In this document: positions 6,531 through 10,014 of the stretch, piece after piece
How the letters are laid out: each line of letters starts with the position of its first letter
Numbering within the stretch: position 1 is the stretch's first letter
Notes under the pieces: model-generated
Databases searched by the model: none
Told to the model about the DNA's origin: nothing
Seen by the model: only the letters and a program-made list of their open reading frames with translations
Translations under genes and position numbers: made by a program
Assembly (NCBI GenBank): GCA_937907415.1
Contig: CALCHY010000167.1
Coordinates: 1 to 10,014 of the forward strand
Reading direction: 5' to 3'
Length of the DNA stretch: 10,014 nucleotides
From: an uncultured Trueperaceae bacterium
GTDB taxonomy: Bacteria; Deinococcota; Deinococci; Deinococcales; Trueperaceae

Positions 6531-7657
6531 CACCCGACGCCTCTCAGCTCGGCAGCCGGCGCGCCGACCGTCACCGTTGGCTCCAGTGGCAACCTGATGG
6601 TCACGCGCGCGCCGCCCTGCTCCGCGTTGTCGATCTCTACGTGGCCGCCCAGCCCTTCGGCGGCGCGCCGCACCAGGTAGAGCCCGAGACCCAACCCGGT
6701 GGCGGTGCGCGTCAGTTCGTTGCCCACACGGTAGAAGCGCTCGAACACCAAGGCGCGCTCCCGGTCGGGGATGCCGGGGCCGCGGTCCTCGACGCTCAGC
6801 AGCGCCCAGTTGCCCTGGCGTTCGAGTTGCACGGTCACCGACTTCTCCGCCGCCGGCGTGTACTTCAAGGCGTTGTCCAGTAGGTTCTCCACCAGGATCG
6901 AGACGTCGTCGAGTACTGCTCGAACTGGGAGCGGCCCGTCGCTCGTGGTCAAGTCCAGGCGGGCGCCGTTGGCCTCCAACGCCGGGCGCGAGCGCGCTAT
7001 GACGTGGCGCACTAGTTCCGTGAGGTCGTGCGGTTCGCGGCGCTCTGGCGGCGCGCCCGCCTCAAGTCGGGCGGTGGCCAGCACTTGTTGGCCGGTGCGC
7101 TCCAGGCGGTCGACCTCCAAGCGCATGCTCTGGAGGTACTCCTGCAGCTTGGCGGGCGCCAGCGTGCGCAGCTGAAGCGTCTCGATCAGCAGCCGTAGCG
7201 TGCTGATAGGGGTCTTGTACTCGTGGCCGATGGCGTCTAGGAAGTTCCGTTGACGTCGTTTGAGTTCCCGCTCCAGGCGCAGGCTGCGGCCGATGATGAA
7301 GAGACCCGTCATCACCACAAGCACGAAGAACGGCCCCTCGAACGCCAGCATGCGCACCACGCGGCGCTGCTGATGAAGAAACTCACCCAACGATTCGGCG
7401 GCCAGTTCAACGCTGAGTCCATCATTAGCGAGCCGCAAATGCGGCCGTTCGGACAGTAAGACATCGACTTGCTCCACGGCGCCCAGGGCCAGGAGTTGGT
7501 TGAGGCTCTCCGCCTCCCGCTCCAGGCTCTCCACGGTATCTGTGCTGACTTCGCTTACGTAACGCTGTTGGAAGAATAGCCACCAGGACATCTGTGCCGT
7601 AACGAAGGCGATGATCACCCCGAACGCGATGCGGGTGGCGGCGCGCGAGGTGAGCAT
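6530..7657 (-). CDS. Membrane sensor histidine kinase without HAMP domain, in the hem operon
   Basis: Partner kinase of the downstream regulator, 375 residues from the ATG at 7657. Topology: a short basic N-terminus, TM1 at about 8-30 (ending in a Trp-Trp-Leu-Phe-Phe cluster), an extracytoplasmic region of about 75 residues that looks largely helical, and TM2 at about 106-124. A short charged linker then leads directly to the H-box NFLDAIGHEYKTPISTLRLL with His145. There is no room for a HAMP domain between TM2 and the H-box. The ATP-binding domain has the N-box LVENLLDNALKY (Asn258, Asn262), G1 DRGPGIP (Asp291), the F-box FERFYRVG and the G2 box TGLGLGLYLV. The sensor region matches no ligand-binding domain I recognise. 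An in-frame GTG at 7678 would overlap hemB by 13 bases, but the ATG at 7657 has GAGG six bases upstream and is preferred. The 3' end overlaps the regulator. Confidence 0.93.
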   Translation of the reverse strand: MLTSRAATRIAFGVIIAFVTAQMSWWLFFQQRYVSEVSTDTVESLEREAESLNQLLALGAVEQVDVLLSERPHLRLANDGLSVELAAESLGEFLHQQRRVVRMLAFEGPFFVLVVMTGLFIIGRSLRLERELKRRQRNFLDAIGHEYKTPISTLRLLIETLQLRTLAPAKLQEYLQSMRLEVDRLERTGQQVLATARLEAGAPPERREPHDLTELVRHVIARSRPALEANGARLDLTTSDGPLPVRAVLDDVSILVENLLDNALKYTPAAEKSVTVQLERQGNWALLSVEDRGPGIPDRERALVFERFYRVGNELTRTATGLGLGLYLVRRAAEGLGGHVEIDNAEQGGARVTIRLPLEPTVTVGAPAAELRGVG

Positions 7658-7663
7658 GCGGCG

Positions 7664-7667
7664 CCTC
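7664..7667 (-). promoter_or_regulatory. Shine-Dalgarno deciding the kinase start
   Basis: The minus strand reads GAGG, overlapping the hemB stop codon, six bases before the ATG at 7657. It favours this ATG over the GTG at 7678. A nearly identical GAGGCGCC context precedes hemD. Confidence 0.55.
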
Positions 7668-8739
7668 ACACCAGCCACCCCTGCTCCAACGCTTCCAGCG
7701 CGTGGTAGGTGACGATCATGTCGGCGCCGGCGCGGCGGATGGCGGTGAGGCTCTCGCGCACTGCGGCGGCCTCGTCGAGCGCGCCCGCATGCGCGGCGGC
7801 CTTGAGCATGGCGTACTCGCCGCTCACCATGTACGCCGCTAGCGGTAGTTCAACCTCTCGCCTAAGGTTGGCTAGGACGTCCAGGTAGCCCAATGCCGGT
7901 TTCACCATCAGCATGTCGGCTCCTTCGCCGACGTCGAGGCGCGCCTCCCTCACGGCCTCGCGGGCGTTGCGCGGGTCCATCTGGTAACTGCGGCGGTCGC
8001 TCGGCACGGGCAGCGCATCCGCGTTCGCCTGGCGCGGCGCCGAGCCAGCCGCCTCGCGGAAGGGACCGTAGAAGGCCGAGGCGTACTTGACGGCGTAGGA
8101 GAGCACGCTCACGTCGTGGCACCCGGCGGCATCGAGCTCGGCGCGGATGCGGCCCACGCGGCCGTCCATCATGTCGGAGGGCGCCACCACGTCCGCGCCG
8201 GCGTCGGCATGAAGCAAGGCCATGGCGGCCAGCGCCGGCAGGCTGCGGGCATCGTCTACGCGCATAGCTCCGTGGCCGGGCGCAAGCAGGCCGCAATGGC
8301 CGTGATCGGTGTAGCCGCAGAGGCAGACGTCGCTCATGAGCACCACGTCGGCGCCGAAGTGCGCGCGGGCTGCGGTGAGCGCGGTGGGAACCGGACCGTT
8401 GGGGTCGTGCGCGGCCGTTCCGTCGGCGTCCTTCTCATCGGCCGGCACCACACCGAAGAGCATCACCGCGCGTACGCCGAGGGCCAGCGCGCGCTCGATG
8501 CGTGGCAGGAGCAGGTCGACGCTGTAACGTTCCACGCCCGGCAGGCCGGTGACCGGTTGGCTCTCACGGCTGCCAGGCACCACGAAGAACGGTTGGATGA
8601 GTTGAGCAGGACGAAGGTCAGTCTCGGCGACCACGTCGCGGATAGCGGCGCTGGCGCGCAGGCGCCGGGGGCGCTCCACAGGCAGGTCGGTAGGAGATGA
8701 GGCGGCGCGCGGGCCGGTAGCGGTGGTAGTTGGGGTCAT
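7666..8739 (-). CDS. hemB: Delta-aminolevulinic acid dehydratase (porphobilinogen synthase)
   Basis: Condenses two 5-aminolevulinates to porphobilinogen; a cytosolic TIM-barrel homo-octamer in the family. It has 357 residues. After a Thr/Ala-rich leader of about 22 residues comes RPRRLR, then LIQPFFVVPG at 47-56. DVCLCGYTDHGHCG at 137-150 gives Cys139, Cys141 and Cys149, the three-cysteine zinc site, so this is the zinc-type and not the Asp-rich magnesium-type enzyme. SYAVKYASAFYGPFREAAGS at 214-233 holds Schiff-base Lys218, and the second Schiff-base Lys280 is in DMLMVKPALGYLD. The C-terminal VSGEYAM block is also present. The ATG at 8739 has AGGAAGG five bases upstream and lies ten bases after the hemD stop. 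The N-terminal leader is longer than in many bacterial homologs but no better internal start was found. Confidence 0.97.
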   Translation of the reverse strand: MTPTTTATGPRAASSPTDLPVERPRRLRASAAIRDVVAETDLRPAQLIQPFFVVPGSRESQPVTGLPGVERYSVDLLLPRIERALALGVRAVMLFGVVPADEKDADGTAAHDPNGPVPTALTAARAHFGADVVLMSDVCLCGYTDHGHCGLLAPGHGAMRVDDARSLPALAAMALLHADAGADVVAPSDMMDGRVGRIRAELDAAGCHDVSVLSYAVKYASAFYGPFREAAGSAPRQANADALPVPSDRRSYQMDPRNAREAVREARLDVGEGADMLMVKPALGYLDVLANLRREVELPLAAYMVSGEYAMLKAAAHAGALDEAAAVRESLTAIRRAGADMIVTYHALEALEQGWLV

Positions 8740-8744
8740 CGGGA

Positions 8745-8751
8745 CCTTCCT
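8745..8751 (-). promoter_or_regulatory. Shine-Dalgarno of hemB
   Basis: The minus strand reads AGGAAGG five bases before the ATG at 8739, overlapping the end of hemD (TAG at 8750-8752). It supports the full-length hemB start including the Thr-rich leader. Confidence 0.65.
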
Positions 8752-9490
8752 AGCGGTCGCAGGCGTTCCTGGCCTGCGATTCGGGGATGAGGGGTTGCAA
8801 GGCGCCGTGCAGCGCGCGCCACACGCCGTCCACGGTCGGTTCCGCGGCTTCCACCACCGTGGCGGGCGTCCTCCGCGCCGCGCGCGCGGTGGTGGCGCCG
8901 ATCGTCACCAGTAGGGCCGCGTTCGTAACGCGGGAAGAGAGCGCCGTCAGCGCGGACGGACTCGCGAGAACCACCGCCGCGGGTGGCATGCGCGGCTCCC
9001 ACGGCCGCGGAACCGTGCGGTAGGCCAGCAGCGGCACGCACTCGACGCCAGCTGCCTGCAACAAACGCGGCAGCGTCGGCAGGGCGCGATCTCCCCGGGG
9101 GAGCGTCACCGGCCCGCCAGCCAGAGGATGGTTTAGGAAGGCGCGCGCCAGGCCGCTGGCGTCCGCCGGTGAGCCCACCAGCGCGATGCTCGCCCCCAAG
9201 CGCCGCAACGCCTGGGCCGTGCCGGGCCCGGTAGCGCCGAACAACCGGCCGTCGAGCGGGAGGCCCCAGGCGCGCCATACCGCCACGGCGGCGGGGCTCG
9301 CGAACAGCACCCAGGGGGACGCCAACGCCCCGCGCACCGCCTCTGGCGTCGGAGCCGGCACCGCTTCCACGCGGATCAGGGGTCGCCGGATGACCTGGAA
9401 CCCACCGCGTCGCAAGCGTGCCGCCAGCCCACGCAACCGGCCGGCAGAGTAGGTCAGGGCGACGCGTGCGCCGCTGGTGGCGGGGGTCAT
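8750..9490 (-). CDS. hemD: Uroporphyrinogen-III synthase
   Basis: Closes the linear hydroxymethylbilane to uroporphyrinogen III with inversion of ring D. It has 246 residues, a typical length. HemD is a poorly conserved family, so the call rests on the overall pattern and context. Visible are ALTYSAGRLRGLAARLRRGG at 11-30 (N-terminal strand-helix), WVLFASPAAVAVW at 60-72, FGATGPGTAQALRRLGA at 84-100, the LPRGDRALPTLPRLLQAAG segment at 130-148, CVPLLAYRTVP at 151-161, AVVLASPSALTAL at 172-184 and LVTIGATTARAAR at 194-206. This duplicated strand-helix arrangement fits the two-domain fold. The open frame runs further upstream, but the ATG at 9490 overlaps the hemC stop (ATGA) and has GAGG seven bases upstream (9498-9501). 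The hemC-hemD pairing is common in bacteria. Codon use looks like that of the neighbours. Confidence 0.9.
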   Translation of the reverse strand: MTPATSGARVALTYSAGRLRGLAARLRRGGFQVIRRPLIRVEAVPAPTPEAVRGALASPWVLFASPAAVAVWRAWGLPLDGRLFGATGPGTAQALRRLGASIALVGSPADASGLARAFLNHPLAGGPVTLPRGDRALPTLPRLLQAAGVECVPLLAYRTVPRPWEPRMPPAAVVLASPSALTALSSRVTNAALLVTIGATTARAARRTPATVVEAAEPTVDGVWRALHGALQPLIPESQARNACDR

Positions 9491-10014
9491 GCGGGCGCCT
9501 CGTCGAGGTTGAGCGCCGTGAACGCCGCCTCCACCACCCCGACTACCGATTCGTGCTGGACGCAGACGACGCGGCTTTCGTACCAGGCGGTCAGCGTTAT
9601 GCGCGGCCCATCGGTGGTGGCGTGAGCGCCGAGCGCCAGCTGGCAGCCGCCGTCGAGGCGCGCCATAAGGCCGCGCTCGGCAGCCACCGTTCGCGAGGTG
9701 GTGGCGTGGTCGAGCTGGGCCAACACGCGTCGCAGTTCTTCGCGGTCGGCGCGGCACTCGAGCGCGAGGGCGCCCTGGGCTGGCGCGGGCAGGAAGGTCG
9801 TGGGCTCGAGCCGTGTTACCTGCAGGTCGGTGAGGTCGAGCTCGAGGCGTTGCAGCCCGGCGGCGGCGAGCAGGATGGCATCGTACCTTCCGTCGCGCAG
9901 CTTGCCCACGCGCGTCTCCACATTGCCCCGCAGGTCTAGCGGTTGGAGGTCGGGCCGGAGCGCGAGCAGCTGGGCGCGGCGGCGCGCGGCGCTCGAGCCG
10001 ACGCTGGCGCCGCG
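9487..10014 (-). CDS. hemC: Porphobilinogen deaminase / hydroxymethylbilane synthase (5' part outside window)
   Basis: Polymerises four porphobilinogens into hydroxymethylbilane. Only the last 175 residues are in the window; about 125 N-terminal residues, including the catalytic aspartate region, lie beyond the right edge. The visible part begins RGASVGSSAARRRAQLLAL, matching the G-x-x-V-G-T-S-S-x-R-R-x-A-Q block. RGNVETRVGKLRDGRYDAILLAAAG and LPAPAQGALALECR follow. ERGLMARLDGGCQLALGAHA holds the cysteine (codon at 9643-9645) that carries the dipyrromethane cofactor in this family. The reading frame stays open to the window edge. The stop overlaps the hemD start by four bases (ATGA), suggesting translational coupling. 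The identification is secure although partial. Confidence 0.97.
   Translation of the reverse strand, partial: RGASVGSSAARRRAQLLALRPDLQPLDLRGNVETRVGKLRDGRYDAILLAAAGLQRLELDLTDLQVTRLEPTTFLPAPAQGALALECRADREELRRVLAQLDHATTSRTVAAERGLMARLDGGCQLALGAHATTDGPRITLTAWYESRVVCVQHESVVGVVEAAFTALNLDEAPA
9498..9501 (-). promoter_or_regulatory. Shine-Dalgarno deciding the hemD start
   Basis: The minus strand reads GAGG seven bases before the ATG at 9490, inside the hemC 3' end. It selects this start from an open frame that continues 89 codons further upstream in a different frame of hemC. Confidence 0.55.

Noticed and set aside
6143..6883. Plus-strand open frame of 246 codons opposite the kinase/regulator junction
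   Set aside because: Arg/Gly/Ala-rich, crosses the junction of two well-supported minus-strand genes, and shows no domain.
9491..9757. 89-codon N-terminal extension of hemD
   Set aside because: It overlaps hemC in another frame, is Arg-rich, and has no HemD-like sequence. The ATG at 9490 with a Shine-Dalgarno and ATGA overlap is a better start.

Overview
The window is a single, densely packed heme (tetrapyrrole) biosynthesis operon, read entirely on the minus strand. In transcription order (right to left) it carries hemC (3' part only), hemD, hemB, a sensor histidine kinase, an OmpR/PhoB-type response regulator, hemE, hemF, hemH, an FAD-type protoporphyrinogen oxidase (hemY/hemG/pgoX) and hemL (all but its last few codons). 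Every step from glutamate-1-semialdehyde to protoheme is encoded here. Only the first committed enzyme, glutamyl-tRNA reductase (hemA), is not visible; it could lie beyond the right edge.

Layout: 10014-9487 hemC; 9490-8750 hemD; 8739-7666 hemB; 7657-6530 histidine kinase; 6530-5814 response regulator; 5809-4775 hemE; 4778-3879 hemF; 3829 (or 3868)-2702 hemH; 2691-1264 protoporphyrinogen oxidase; 1267-1 hemL. Stops and starts overlap by 1-4 bases (hemC/hemD, kinase/regulator, hemE/hemF, oxidase/hemL) or are about 10 bases or fewer apart. The one possible exception is the hemF-hemH junction. There is no non-coding stretch above 50 bases, and I saw no tRNA, rRNA, CRISPR array, IS element or convincing terminator.

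How the genes work together: HemL makes 5-aminolevulinate, HemB makes porphobilinogen, HemC and HemD make uroporphyrinogen III, and HemE makes coproporphyrinogen III. HemF (oxygen-dependent) makes protoporphyrinogen IX, the FAD oxidase makes protoporphyrin IX, and HemH inserts Fe(II). This is the protoporphyrin-dependent route, with oxygen-requiring enzymes at both late oxidation steps, so the host is probably aerobic. The ferrochelatase resembles mitochondrial/animal enzymes and keeps all four cysteines expected to hold a [2Fe-2S] cluster.

The most unusual feature is the complete two-component system between hemB and hemE, in the same transcription unit. It may sense heme, porphyrin, oxygen or envelope stress and adjust the pathway; this is inference from context.

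Organism: very G+C-rich, aerobic bacterium. The HAMP-less kinase type and the hem gene set recall Gemmatimonadota, Deinococcota (Truepera-like) or similar lineages, but the sequence alone does not settle this. The long plus-strand open frames are Arg/Ala-rich shadows of the real genes.
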